From assembly GCA_946887045.1 (NCBI GenBank), contig CAMPKC010000013.1, forward strand, positions 1-64,000: DNA of 64,000 nucleotides. Direction: 5' to 3'. The notes under the pieces were generated by a model. The model was given only the letters and a program-made list of their open reading frames with translations, was not told where the DNA came from and did no database searches. Origin of the DNA: an uncultured Sphingobacteriaceae bacterium (lineage in GTDB: Bacteria > Bacteroidota > Bacteroidia > Sphingobacteriales > Sphingobacteriaceae). Of the stretch, positions 18,463 through 27,427 are shown piece after piece. A program made the position numbers and the translations under genes. The number at the start of each line of letters is the position of its first letter. Positions within the stretch are counted from its first letter, which is position 1.

Positions 18463-19205
18463 AGAAACGGTTACAGCTGATAATCTTTTTTATTTCAATA
18501 AGTGTTGGTTCTTTTGCTCAGGTGGGGCAGGGCGGTAACTGGGGGGGCGGAGTAGACGATCAGATTTTCTCTCCGGGATTTACTTTTCAGTATCTGTCAT
18601 CCGAATACAAAATTTATAAAAAGGTCGATTGGCAAAGACCGTATCCAAATCCTGACGTACCCGGACAATTCCTGACCGATTCATTAAAGAGCATCAGCTC
18701 GCCTTTAAGCCCCGGTTTCGGCTTAGGATTTATAGCAGGTTTTAAATTAGGAAACAACACAGATTTGCGGATAACTCCCACCTTAGTTTTTTTAGACCGG
18801 CTGATAAATTATGAATATGCTGATCCCGAAAAGTTTTATCAACAGAAAGTAGCGACTACAACCGTCGAATTTCCGGTAGGTTTTAAATTAAAATCAGACA
18901 GGAGATTGAACTTTCGCGCATACCTTTTAGCTGGCGGTAAGTATTCGATGGATATCATATCAAAGAAGAAGACCGATGATTCAGGATTTGCGCTAACCGA
19001 GAAATTTGTCAAGAATCAGAAAAATATACTGTCTTACGAAGTTGCTATCGGCTTCGATTTCTATTTTGAATATTTTAAGTTATCTCCTGAGTTTAAGCTG
19101 TCTAATTCTATCAACAATGTTTTAAAGCCCGAAGATCACCCCTATTCTTCCCCTTTAGATAAGCTTTATACACGCAATTTTCAGTTCAGTTTGTACTTCG
19201 AATAA
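18459..19205 (+). CDS. PorT-like outer membrane beta-barrel protein
   Basis: 248 residues with a signal peptide (cleavage near SFA|QVG). The mature part is a run of amphipathic beta strands, and the chain ends LYFE. In Bacteroidota the gene immediately after ubiE is often the PorT/SprT protein, a core outer-membrane component needed for type IX secretion. That positional link, the 4-nt overlap with ubiE and the length support PorT. The strand pattern and LSPGFGLGFIAGFKLG region fit the family. Other PorT-family barrels are possible, so the symbol is withheld. Confidence 0.7.
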   Translation: MKKRLQLIIFFISISVGSFAQVGQGGNWGGGVDDQIFSPGFTFQYLSSEYKIYKKVDWQRPYPNPDVPGQFLTDSLKSISSPLSPGFGLGFIAGFKLGNNTDLRITPTLVFLDRLINYEYADPEKFYQQKVATTTVEFPVGFKLKSDRRLNFRAYLLAGGKYSMDIISKKKTDDSGFALTEKFVKNQKNILSYEVAIGFDFYFEYFKLSPEFKLSNSINNVLKPEDHPYSSPLDKLYTRNFQFSLYFE

Positions 19206-19225
19206 TTAAAAAACCGAGATGTTTT

Positions 19226-19248
19226 TATAAATGCATAGAGCATTTATA
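19226..19248. repeat. Perfect palindrome upstream of the SDR gene
   Basis: TATAAATGC, a 5-nt loop, then GCATTTATA: a 9-bp perfect inverted repeat 21 nt before the SDR start codon. It could be an operator or a leader hairpin; it has no T-tract. Confidence 0.35.
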
Positions 19249-19269
19249 GTATTTTCGCCTTTCAATCGT

Positions 19270-20031
19270 ATGTCAAAAATCGCACTAATAACAGGGGCTA
19301 CATCCGGAATAGGCGAGGCCTGTGCAAAATTACTTGGAAAGCAAGGTTATGATCTGATATTAACCGGAAGGCGTACAGAGCGATTAGTATACCTTAAAAA
19401 GGAAATTTCGGAAACGTCTGATATCAGGATCGAGTTACTCACCTTCGATGTAAGAAATAAAGGCGAAGCCGAAAATTCTTTACATGCCTTACCCGAAGAA
19501 TGGAGAGCGGTTGACGTTTTGATAAATAATGCGGGTCTGAGTCTTGGTTTGGATCCAATACATGAAGGAAATACTTCTGACTGGGAAACTATGATCGATA
19601 CCAATATCAAAGGTTTACTGTATGTTAGCAAGGTGGTTTCAAATTGGATGGTGAAACGTCGGCAGGGGCATATTATTAATCTTGGATCCATTGCAGGTAA
19701 GGAAACTTATCAAAATGGTAATGTATATTGCGCCACAAAGCATGCAGTCGATTCACTTAATAAAGCTATGCGTATCGATTTATTACCTTACGGCATACGA
19801 GTGACAGGAATACATCCGGGTGCGGTTGAAACAGAGTTTTCGGAAGTGCGGTTCAAAGGGAATACAACGCGTGCGAAACAAGTATACGAAGGATTTGAAC
19901 CGTTGAAGGCCGAAGACATAGCCGAAACGATTTGGTTTGCTATATCCAGACCGGCACATGTTACAATCAACGATTTGATAATAATGCCAACTGCCCAGGC
20001 AAGTACGAGCCATTTGGAGAGGAAGTTGTGA
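19270..20031 (+). CDS. Short-chain dehydrogenase/reductase (YdfG-like)
   Basis: 253 residues from the ATG directly before the Rossmann start MSKIALITGATSGIG; an in-frame ATG 13 codons earlier lies in the upstream palindrome region and is less likely. The NAD(P)-binding TGATSGIG is at 8-15, NNAG near 86-89, and the catalytic triad is S140, Y153, K157 (YCATK). GRR at 33-35 after the second strand suggests NADPH preference. The closest general match is the YdfG/3-hydroxy acid dehydrogenase group. The substrate is not readable. Confidence 0.9.
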   Translation: MSKIALITGATSGIGEACAKLLGKQGYDLILTGRRTERLVYLKKEISETSDIRIELLTFDVRNKGEAENSLHALPEEWRAVDVLINNAGLSLGLDPIHEGNTSDWETMIDTNIKGLLYVSKVVSNWMVKRRQGHIINLGSIAGKETYQNGNVYCATKHAVDSLNKAMRIDLLPYGIRVTGIHPGAVETEFSEVRFKGNTTRAKQVYEGFEPLKAEDIAETIWFAISRPAHVTINDLIIMPTAQASTSHLERKL

Positions 20032-20117
20032 GTTGAAGGTGAGGTTGCAGGGTGTGAGTTGTATGTTGAAAAGGCGTGAGATCTTTAATTGTTCTCTCAC
20101 TCAAAAGAATATAAATT

Positions 20118-20564
20118 ATGCTTGAACAAGAAATAAATCAGGAAATAAAAGCAGCAATGCTTTCAAAAAACGAAGCTCGCTTGAGAGGTCTTCGTGCGAT
20201 AAAGGCTGCTCTTTTGCTTGCTAAAACAGAAAAAGGGGCGTCTGAGGAGATAACGGAAGACACAGAAATTAAAGTTTTGCAAAAATTGGCAAAGCAAAGA
20301 AGGGAATCAGCTGAGATATACAAAACTCAAAGTCGCGATGATTTATATACCATCGAGATTGAGGAATTAGATGTTATCGAAGGCTTTCTTCCTAAGCAAT
20401 TGAGTGCAGATGAGGTTCAGGCACAAATAAAAGCTATTATAGAAAGCAGTGGCGCCAGTTCTATTAAGGACATGGGAAAAGTAATGGGCCTGGCAAATAA
20501 ACAACTGGCGGGCAAAGCTGATGGGAAAATGATTTCCGAAATTGTTAAGCAATTGCTTTCGTAG
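20118..20564 (+). CDS. GatB/YqeY domain protein
   Basis: 148 residues, the whole length of a free-standing YqeY protein. It is helical throughout: an N-terminal half with ARLRGLRAIKAALL and the C-terminal GatB-like tRNA-contact bundle with FLPKQLSADEV and MGKVMGLANKQLAGKADG. The domain is shared with the tail of the GatB amidotransferase subunit, which suggests tRNA-linked work, but the free protein has no firmly established role. It is 86 nt downstream of the SDR gene; the gap holds degenerate GTGAGTTG-type repeats. Confidence 0.9.
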   Translation: MLEQEINQEIKAAMLSKNEARLRGLRAIKAALLLAKTEKGASEEITEDTEIKVLQKLAKQRRESAEIYKTQSRDDLYTIEIEELDVIEGFLPKQLSADEVQAQIKAIIESSGASSIKDMGKVMGLANKQLAGKADGKMISEIVKQLLS

Positions 20565-20661
20565 GCATATTTGTGCGGTTCTTTGTTATCTTCGCAAAAG
20601 CTTATTTTTATTACATATTAATTAACAGCATTAAAATTTACTAAACATTTGTTTAGATAAT

Positions 20662-21426
20662 ATGAGTCTTAACATAAAAGAAGAAAACGGATTTAAGTAT
20701 ATTGAAGAAGGGGAAGGAGAAGTGCTGTTGTTATTGCATGGTCTTTTTGGGGCTCTCAGCAATTGGGAAGAAGTAACGGATAGATTTAAATCAAAGTACA
20801 AGGTGGTTATACCTTTGCTGCCTATTTATGAGCTCCCGCTTTTAACTACCGGAGTTACCAGTCTCTCCAAATTTTTGCACAAATTCGTAAAGTTCAAAAA
20901 GCTTAAAAATATTTGTCTGCTTGGAAATTCTCTTGGAGGCCATGTGGGATTGATTTTTACGCTAAGTCATCCTGAGTTTGTTAAGGCATTGATACTTACG
21001 GGAAGTTCCGGACTATACGAAAATTCTTTTGGCGGTACTTTCCCGCGAAGAGAGAGCTATGATTTCATTAAAGAGAAAGTTGCTTTAACTTTTTATGATC
21101 CCGACTTCGCCACCAAGGAACTTGTAGATGAAGTTTTCACCACGGTGAACGATCGCGGACGCGTAATTCGTATCCTGGCGATGGCGAAATCAGCCATCCG
21201 GCATAACATGTCAAAAGATCTGCATAAGATTACCATTCCTGTATGTTTAATCTGGGGAAAGAATGATACTGTTACCCCGCCGGATGTTGCGATAGAATTT
21301 CACAACATTTTGCCGAATTCTGAGTTAAATTGGATAGACAAGTGCGGACATGCCCCGATGATGGAGCAACCCGAGGAGTTTAATTTTTATTTAAACAAAT
21401 TTTTAGACCGTGTTTTGCTGAAATAA
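20662..21426 (+). CDS. Alpha/beta hydrolase
   Basis: 254 residues, cytoplasmic. LLLLHGLFG (about 22-30) forms the oxyanion strand, GNSLGG (88-93) holds the nucleophile Ser90, GKND-TVTPP gives the Asp and CGHAPMMEQP the His. A lid region of about 50 residues lies between the strands. It resembles MhpC/PldB-like hydrolases; the substrate is unknown. It begins the widely conserved Bacteroidota run alpha/beta hydrolase - CBS - NAD kinase - DUF6089 - UppS - BamA - OmpH - OmpH and abuts the CBS gene. Confidence 0.88.
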   Translation: MSLNIKEENGFKYIEEGEGEVLLLLHGLFGALSNWEEVTDRFKSKYKVVIPLLPIYELPLLTTGVTSLSKFLHKFVKFKKLKNICLLGNSLGGHVGLIFTLSHPEFVKALILTGSSGLYENSFGGTFPRRESYDFIKEKVALTFYDPDFATKELVDEVFTTVNDRGRVIRILAMAKSAIRHNMSKDLHKITIPVCLIWGKNDTVTPPDVAIEFHNILPNSELNWIDKCGHAPMMEQPEEFNFYLNKFLDRVLLK

Positions 21427-21435
21427 TTGAAGCTT

Positions 21436-22098
21436 ATGATAGCACAACAACTCATATCGGATGTGATTCCACCTTTGAAAACCTCTGATACTATTCAGAA
21501 GGTCGTAGAGAGGATGGCTGAGTTTCGTGTAAGTCATTTGCCTATTGTTAATGAAAACCAAATTCTCGGTCTGGTTTCTGATGAAGATTTGATTGAAGTT
21601 CAGGATTATGAATCGCCAATCGGTAGTGTTAAGCTTTCAATAAGCAATGGTTGTATAAATCAGTCACAGCATATCTACGATATAATTAGGATTTTTGCAG
21701 AAAAGCGTTTAACTCTGATTCCGGTAGTAGATGAACATAAAAATTATCTCGGTGTTATTTCTATTAATTCAATTGTTGAGTATATCGCAAATCTTACTTC
21801 TGTTAAAGAACCGGGTGGGATTATTGTTATTGAGATAAATAACAGAGATAATTCACTGGCACATATTTCTCAAATTGTTGAATCGAACAATGCGCAGGTG
21901 TTAAGCTCATACGTAACTTCTTTTCCAGATTCTACCCGCTTAGAAATTACTCTCAAATTAAACCGCACAGATATTTCTGCCATTGTAGCTTCATTCTTAC
22001 GGTATGATTACACCGTAGTAGCGACTTATAATGATTTGAAAGCTGATGCCGGATCATCTGATAGGTACGATCAGTTAATGAACTACCTTAGTTTCTAA
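21436..22098 (+). CDS. CBS-domain protein
   Basis: About 220 residues from the preferred ATG (MIAQQLISDVIPP); a TTG three codons earlier is possible. Two CBS domains (about 5-60 and 70-130; SHLPIVNENQILGLVSDEDL and LTLIPVVDEHKNYLGVIS) form an adenosyl-ligand-binding Bateman module. The last ~80 residues form an ACT-like fold (GGIIVIEINNRDNSLAHISQIVE). Such proteins bind adenine nucleotides, but a target enzyme is not known. The conserved position beside nadK hints at nucleotide sensing; this is inference. Confidence 0.85.
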   Translation: MIAQQLISDVIPPLKTSDTIQKVVERMAEFRVSHLPIVNENQILGLVSDEDLIEVQDYESPIGSVKLSISNGCINQSQHIYDIIRIFAEKRLTLIPVVDEHKNYLGVISINSIVEYIANLTSVKEPGGIIVIEINNRDNSLAHISQIVESNNAQVLSSYVTSFPDSTRLEITLKLNRTDISAIVASFLRYDYTVVATYNDLKADAGSSDRYDQLMNYLSF

Positions 22099-22108
22099 AA
22101 ACTAGAGC

Positions 22109-22990
22109 ATGAAGATTGCAATTTACGGCAGGGAATTTAGTAATACAGCTCTTCCTTATATCCAACAGGTATTTGACAGCCTGATGCAGTTTGGCATCGA
22201 ACCTATTGTTTTCGACAAATTCAATCACTTCATTTCAGGGAAAGTTTTTTTTCCGAAAAAGCTTCACCTATTCCGAAATCATAATGACCTAAAAGGTGAG
22301 GTTGATGTTTTAGTAAGCCTTGGTGGGGATGGAACTATTTTGGATACTGTAACACTGGTGAGGGATTCAGGAATTCCTGTTATAGGAATAAACTTTGGAA
22401 GGCTGGGCTTTTTGGCAAGCATTAATAAAGACGAGATTCATTCTGCGATTGAACGACTGATAAATAAGCAATTTACACTCGACTCCCGGAATCTGGTAAG
22501 GCTTCATTCGGAAAGTGAAATATTCGGAGACGAAAATTTTGCGTTGAATGATGTGATAATTCACCGACGTGATAATTCGGCCATGATGCTTATTCATGCC
22601 TATCTGAATGATGAATTTTTGAATTCATACTGGGCCGATGGATTAATTATAGCTACACCTACAGGTTCAACTGCATATTCTTTAAGTTGCGGCGGGCCTA
22701 TTGTATTTCCTAAATCAGGAAATTTTGTAATTACACCTGTTTCTCCGCATAATTTAAATGTGAGACCAGTTATTATCTCCGATTCAAATACCTTGTCTTT
22801 TGAGCTTGAGGGTCGCAGCTCAAAATATCTTTTATCCTGCGATTCGAGGACCGAAGTTATTGACAGCTCGATGAAGTTTAGGGTAAGAAAGGCCGAGTTT
22901 CAATTTAATCTTATACGCCTGAATAATGAAAGTTATTTATCGACGTTAAGGAACAAGTTGTTATGGGGCATTGATACGCGCAACTATTAA
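22109..22990 (+). CDS. nadK: NAD kinase
   Basis: 293 residues, makes NADP from NAD using ATP or polyphosphate. The catalytic GGDG is at 72-75 (SLGGDGTILDT, D74), the NAD-binding NFGRLGFLA near 115 and the glycine-rich GSTAYSLSCGGPIV in the second domain. The full family length is present. The gene starts 10 nt after the CBS gene and is likely cotranscribed with it. Confidence 0.96.
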   Translation: MKIAIYGREFSNTALPYIQQVFDSLMQFGIEPIVFDKFNHFISGKVFFPKKLHLFRNHNDLKGEVDVLVSLGGDGTILDTVTLVRDSGIPVIGINFGRLGFLASINKDEIHSAIERLINKQFTLDSRNLVRLHSESEIFGDENFALNDVIIHRRDNSAMMLIHAYLNDEFLNSYWADGLIIATPTGSTAYSLSCGGPIVFPKSGNFVITPVSPHNLNVRPVIISDSNTLSFELEGRSSKYLLSCDSRTEVIDSSMKFRVRKAEFQFNLIRLNNESYLSTLRNKLLWGIDTRNY

Positions 22991-23056
22991 TGCCCAGCTT
23001 AATTAAATTAATTTTCTAAGGATTTTATATCTGAAAAAGGAAACCGGCAAAATACT

Positions 23057-23884
23057 GTGAATTTAAAATTTTCTGCGATTTTTCTGATTATTATCCTGTT
23101 TAGTGCACGCAGATCTTCTGCCCAAACCTGGGAGCTGGGAGGATTTGTTGGCTCTGCTGGTTATATGGGAGATTTGAATCCTGTGAATCCTTTTGAAATT
23201 CGAAATCTTGCATTCGGAGGCTTTATAAAGAGAAATTTAGACGGGTACTGGGCTCTTAAATTAAATGTAGCTCATGGCCAAATAGAAGCATCCGACTCAG
23301 ATTCAGAAAATGCCCATTTTAGATCCCGAAATTTGAGTTTCTTTTCTCCTGTTACAGAGTTAAGTATGCAAACCGAATTTAATTTCTTCAATTACATTCC
23401 CTCAATCAGTAGAAAGCAATACTCACCCTATCTTTTTGTCGGCGTCGGAGTTGTAGGGTTTAATCCAAAGACGATTTACAATGATGAGGTTTATGAGCTT
23501 GATAGATACGGAACTGAAGGACAGGATCTTAATAAAACCTATAAAAAAGTTGCCTTGACCATGCCAATAGGCGCAGGTGTTAAATATAATTTTGCAGGTA
23601 AATGGAGTCTGGGAGGGGAAATTGGTTATAGAACCGCCTACACCGATTACTTAGATGATGTAAGCGGAAAATATGCTTCAGACGCGGCGTTAGTTTCTCC
23701 CGGTGATGGCTCAATGACTACTTTGAGAATGAATCTCGCAGACAGATCGCCAGAAGTTGGATTCCCTCGTCATTCGGCCGCCACACAACGTGGCGATTAC
23801 CGAAATCGAGATACCTATCTTTTTCTTGGACTCACCATTTCATACACCTTCTTTAATCAGAAATGCCCTGTAGTTGATGAATAA
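23057..23884 (+). CDS. DUF6089 outer membrane beta-barrel protein
   Basis: 275 residues with a signal peptide (hydrophobic core about 5-16, cleavage near SSA|QTW). GTG start, fixed by the signal peptide. The mature start TWELGGFVGSAGYMGDLNP and a set of amphipathic strands mark the DUF6089 family, always found next to uppS and bamA in Bacteroidota. A C-terminal segment has LFLGLTISYTF. No function is established; an envelope role is suggested by position only. Confidence 0.85.
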   Translation: MNLKFSAIFLIIILFSARRSSAQTWELGGFVGSAGYMGDLNPVNPFEIRNLAFGGFIKRNLDGYWALKLNVAHGQIEASDSDSENAHFRSRNLSFFSPVTELSMQTEFNFFNYIPSISRKQYSPYLFVGVGVVGFNPKTIYNDEVYELDRYGTEGQDLNKTYKKVALTMPIGAGVKYNFAGKWSLGGEIGYRTAYTDYLDDVSGKYASDAALVSPGDGSMTTLRMNLADRSPEVGFPRHSAATQRGDYRNRDTYLFLGLTISYTFFNQKCPVVDE

Positions 23885-23922
23885 AATCATTCTTGACGTC
23901 AATGTTCTTGCTTTTCTTATCT

Positions 23923-23955
23923 CTTGAAACAAATACGCATATTTTCTTACCTTTG
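23923..23955 (+). promoter_or_regulatory. Promoter of uppS-bamA
   Basis: CTTG (23923-23926), a 21-nt spacer and TACCTTTG (23948-23955) match the Bacteroidota consensus. The expected transcript start is about 23962, 28 nt before the uppS start. Confidence 0.65.
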
Positions 23956-23989
23956 AAGCCCAATGCCGGACCTTGGTGGTCTCAAATAA

Positions 23990-24754
23990 ATGATGAGTTT
24001 ACTCCAGCAAATTGATAAAACTAAATTACCTCAGCACATAGCGGTGATTATGGATGGTAATGGCCGATGGGCTAAGGAAAAAGGGAAACTTCGTGTTTTT
24101 GGGCATCAAAACGGGGTAAAAGCCGTTAGAGATACGGTAGAAGGCGCTGTAGAAGCTGGGGTATCTTACCTTACTTTGTACGCTTTTTCTACCGAAAACT
24201 GGAACCGGCCTAAATTTGAGGTTACAGCTCTTATGGAATTATTGGTTTCTACAATTAACAGAGAAACTAAAACATTGATGGAAAACGACGTTCGTTTAAA
24301 TGCGATAGGTAATCTAAAGGCGTTGCCGCCAAAGTGTTATCAGCAGTTACAGGAGGCAATAAGTAAAACATCCGGAAATAAAGCTTGCACGCTTACATTG
24401 GCATTGAGTTATAGTTCCAGATGGGAGATTGTTGAAGCCGCCCGTAAAATAAGCGAACAAGTAAAGCAGGGGATTATAAGTCCTGAAGATATTACCGAAG
24501 ATATTTTCGCCAGTCAGCTGACTACAGCAGGTATTCCTGATCCTGAGCTGATGATTCGCACCAGTGGCGAGCATAGAATAAGCAATTATCTTTTATATCA
24601 ACTTGCATATTCAGAGTTGTATTTTACCCAAAAACTTTGGCCTGACTTCCGCAGAGAGGATTTGTTTGAAGCGATTATCGATTATCAAAAACGAGAACGT
24701 CGCTTTGGTATGACCGGCGAACAAGTTAAAAATTTACCTTTTAACAAAAATTAA
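23990..24754 (+). CDS. uppS: Isoprenyl transferase (undecaprenyl diphosphate synthase)
   Basis: 254 residues (253 if the second Met is used). The start of the cis-prenyltransferase fold, HIAVIMDGNGRWAKEKG, contains the Mg-binding Asp22. SFSTENWNRP-like sequence (AFSTENWNRP) and the C-terminal RTSGEHRISNYLLYQLAYSE are the other family motifs. It makes the C55 lipid carrier for peptidoglycan and O-antigen. It comes just before bamA in a conserved envelope cluster. Confidence 0.96.
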   Translation: MMSLLQQIDKTKLPQHIAVIMDGNGRWAKEKGKLRVFGHQNGVKAVRDTVEGAVEAGVSYLTLYAFSTENWNRPKFEVTALMELLVSTINRETKTLMENDVRLNAIGNLKALPPKCYQQLQEAISKTSGNKACTLTLALSYSSRWEIVEAARKISEQVKQGIISPEDITEDIFASQLTTAGIPDPELMIRTSGEHRISNYLLYQLAYSELYFTQKLWPDFRREDLFEAIIDYQKRERRFGMTGEQVKNLPFNKN

Positions 24755-24792
24755 CAACTGATTAAGCTAATTTAGCACGACATTAAAACTCA

Positions 24793-27339
24793 ATGAATAA
24801 GTTCTTTATTACACTATATCTTCTTGTTTTTGGCACTGTTGCAATGGCGCAGATTGGCCGACCTTCGGCCCCAACTCAACGGCGTCCGGTACCTTCTGCT
24901 AAAGATGAAATAAGCTATTTAGATCCAAAGGAATATATTATAGGCGGTACAACTGTTACTGGTACCGAGTATTTGGATAAAGATATTTTGGTTCAAATTT
25001 CTAAATTAACCAAAGGCGAGACGATTGAAGTTCCGGGCGAGGCAACAGCTAACGCTGTTAAGTTTTTATGGGCCCAGGGCTTATTCGACAATATTGAGCT
25101 TAAAATTTCCAGTATAAGAGAAGATTCGATCTTTTTTAATATAGTTGTTACCGAAAGGCCGCGTTTAGCTCGGATTGAGTTAAAAGGAATGAAGAAGGGT
25201 GAAACGGATGATATTAAAGAAAAGCTAGCCGATCGTAAGGGAAAAGTTGTTAATGAAGGTCTTTTAAGTACTACAACAGCAATTATTAAAAAGTTCTTTA
25301 ATGAAAAAGGCTACTTGTATACTGACGTAAATTACAAGCAAACGCGTGATACAACATTAACAAATGATGTTGTACTGGAAATCACAGTCGATAAGAACGA
25401 GAAGACGAAGGTAGCTGAAATAAATTTTTCAGGTAACTCAGAGTTTAAGGATAAGGAGTTAAAAAAATTCCTTAAAAAGACTAAAGAGAAATCTACCCTC
25501 AACTTTTTACGCTCTGCTAAATTTCTTCAGGAAAAGTATGAGGAGGATAAACGGAATCTGATAGCTAAAATGCATGAAAAAGGATATAGAGATGCGGAGA
25601 TTATTAATGATTCTTTAATCCTTAATCCTGATAAAACAGTAAGTCTGTCCATAAACCTTCATGAAGGTCCTAAGTATTATTTTGGAAACATAAATTTCGC
25701 TGGGAATGCGGTGTATTCAACTGATGCATTAGAAAGAGTACTGGGGATTAGTAAAGGGGATGTTTTTAGCGAAGAGAAATTACAGAAGAAAATCAATGGC
25801 AGTGCCAATGGCGATGATGTCTCTTCTTTGTATCTGAACAACGGGTATCTAACATTTAATGCTGATCCGGTTCAAACACGGGTTCATGGGGATACCATCG
25901 ATCTGGAAGTTCGTATTTATGAAGGGCCACTTTACACCATCAATAAGGTTTCTCTGAAAGGGAATGATATAACGAATGACCGTGTGGTAATGCGTGAAAT
26001 TCGTACAAAGCCAGGCGATAAGTTCAACAAGGATTTAGTTGTACGGACAACCCGCGAGATTGCCGCTCTGGGTAATTTTGATGAGCAAAAAACAGATGTA
26101 AGGCCAATTCCTAACCCTGCCGACGGAACTGTTGATATAGAATATAGCGTTACAGAAAAACCGTCTGATCAAATTGAGTTATCGGGAGGTTTTGGCGGCG
26201 GCCGTATAATTGGTACACTCGGATTAACATTTAATAATTTCTCGGCCCGTAACCTGTTTAATTTAAAAGAGTGGAAACCACTGCCCAAAGGCGATGGTCA
26301 GAAGTTAAGTATTAGGGGCCAAACTAATGGTAAGGCTTACCAATCATACAGCTTTTCTTTCTCTGAGCCTTGGTTAGGTGGCAAAAAGCCGATTTACTTT
26401 GGGATAAGTGCATTCACTTCATTACAATCAAACCAGTATTATGATAATATTCCTGATGATCAGATACAGCGAATTCGGTTGAATGGTCTTACTTTCAGTT
26501 TGGGACAGCGTTTGAAGTGGCCTGATGACTGGTTTAGAATTAACCACTCAATCAATCTTCAGCAATATAAGTTGAAAAACTACCCTGGATTTTTATTCAA
26601 TACAGGTACTTCTTATAACTTTAACTTAACACAAGAATTAAGTCGTAATTCGGTTGATGCTCCTATATATCCTACATCTGGGTCTCATATCAGATTGACA
26701 GTTCAGGCTACTCCACCATACTCATTGTGGAATAATACGAACTATGAAACAGCGGTAGATGAGGACAGATACAAATTTACTGAGTATCACAAGTGGAAGT
26801 TTGAAGCGCAATGGTATCAGCGGATTTATGGTAAACTGGTATTGAAGACTCAGGCTCAATTCGGTTTCCTCGGACAGTACAACTCTGCTGTAGGTCAGTC
26901 TGCATTCGAACGCTTTAAACTTGGTGGTGATGGTATGCAGGGATTTGACTTTTTACAAGGTTCTGAAGTTATCGCTATGCGTGGTTATGAGAACAATAGT
27001 GTAATTCCTGAAGGTTCTAACCCCAATATAGCACGAAATTCCGGCAGCCCTATTTTTAATAAATATATTGTCGAGTTTAGATACCCTATCACAACCAGTC
27101 AGCAGGCAACATTATTTTTACTCACTTTTGCAGAAGGTGGTAATACATGGAACAATTTCAAAGATTTTAATCCGTTTAATGTTCATCGTTCTGTTGGTGT
27201 GGGAGCAAGGATATTTTTACCAATCTTTGGATTGCTTGGAATTGATTATGGATGGGGCTTTGATCCAATACCTGGAATTCAATCGAGTAAGGGCCAGTTT
27301 CATTTCAGTATAGCACAACAACTTAACGGCGGATTTTAA
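24793..27339 (+). CDS. bamA: Outer membrane protein assembly factor BamA
   Basis: 848 residues: signal peptide (cleavage after A19), a short Pro/Arg-rich linker, five POTRA repeats (about 45-450; for example IKLNLHEGPKYYFGNI-type strands), and a 16-strand Omp85 barrel to the C-terminus. The barrel ends with Phe. The barrel hallmark loop QFGFLG...RFKLGGDGMQGFD is present. It inserts beta-barrel proteins into the outer membrane. The gene is followed by a 16-bp perfect hairpin and two Skp/OmpH chaperone genes, its functional partners. Confidence 0.95.
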   Translation: MNKFFITLYLLVFGTVAMAQIGRPSAPTQRRPVPSAKDEISYLDPKEYIIGGTTVTGTEYLDKDILVQISKLTKGETIEVPGEATANAVKFLWAQGLFDNIELKISSIREDSIFFNIVVTERPRLARIELKGMKKGETDDIKEKLADRKGKVVNEGLLSTTTAIIKKFFNEKGYLYTDVNYKQTRDTTLTNDVVLEITVDKNEKTKVAEINFSGNSEFKDKELKKFLKKTKEKSTLNFLRSAKFLQEKYEEDKRNLIAKMHEKGYRDAEIINDSLILNPDKTVSLSINLHEGPKYYFGNINFAGNAVYSTDALERVLGISKGDVFSEEKLQKKINGSANGDDVSSLYLNNGYLTFNADPVQTRVHGDTIDLEVRIYEGPLYTINKVSLKGNDITNDRVVMREIRTKPGDKFNKDLVVRTTREIAALGNFDEQKTDVRPIPNPADGTVDIEYSVTEKPSDQIELSGGFGGGRIIGTLGLTFNNFSARNLFNLKEWKPLPKGDGQKLSIRGQTNGKAYQSYSFSFSEPWLGGKKPIYFGISAFTSLQSNQYYDNIPDDQIQRIRLNGLTFSLGQRLKWPDDWFRINHSINLQQYKLKNYPGFLFNTGTSYNFNLTQELSRNSVDAPIYPTSGSHIRLTVQATPPYSLWNNTNYETAVDEDRYKFTEYHKWKFEAQWYQRIYGKLVLKTQAQFGFLGQYNSAVGQSAFERFKLGGDGMQGFDFLQGSEVIAMRGYENNSVIPEGSNPNIARNSGSPIFNKYIVEFRYPITTSQQATLFLLTFAEGGNTWNNFKDFNPFNVHRSVGVGARIFLPIFGLLGIDYGWGFDPIPGIQSSKGQFHFSIAQQLNGGF

Positions 27340-27360
27340 AACCTAATTTGAACGGTATTT

Positions 27361-27396
27361 ATTACTGTCAAATGATTTTCATCATTTGACAGTAAT
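27361..27396 (+). promoter_or_regulatory. Perfect 16-bp intercistronic hairpin between bamA and ompH
   Basis: ATTACTGTCAAATGAT, loop TTTC, then ATCATTTGACAGTAAT: a flawless 16-bp stem 21 nt after the bamA stop and 31 nt before the ompH start. The sequence after it is A-rich (GAAAAATATC), so it is not a canonical terminator for rightward transcription. It may set a differential mRNA level, act as an RNase processing or stability element, or bind a dimeric regulator. Confidence 0.7.
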
Positions 27397-27427
27397 GAAA
27401 AATATCTAACATTTAAAAAATAAACCG

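Noticed and set aside
19347..19691. 114-codon minus-strand frame within the SDR gene
   Set aside because: Opposite a complete dehydrogenase with intact catalytic triad; no independent signals.
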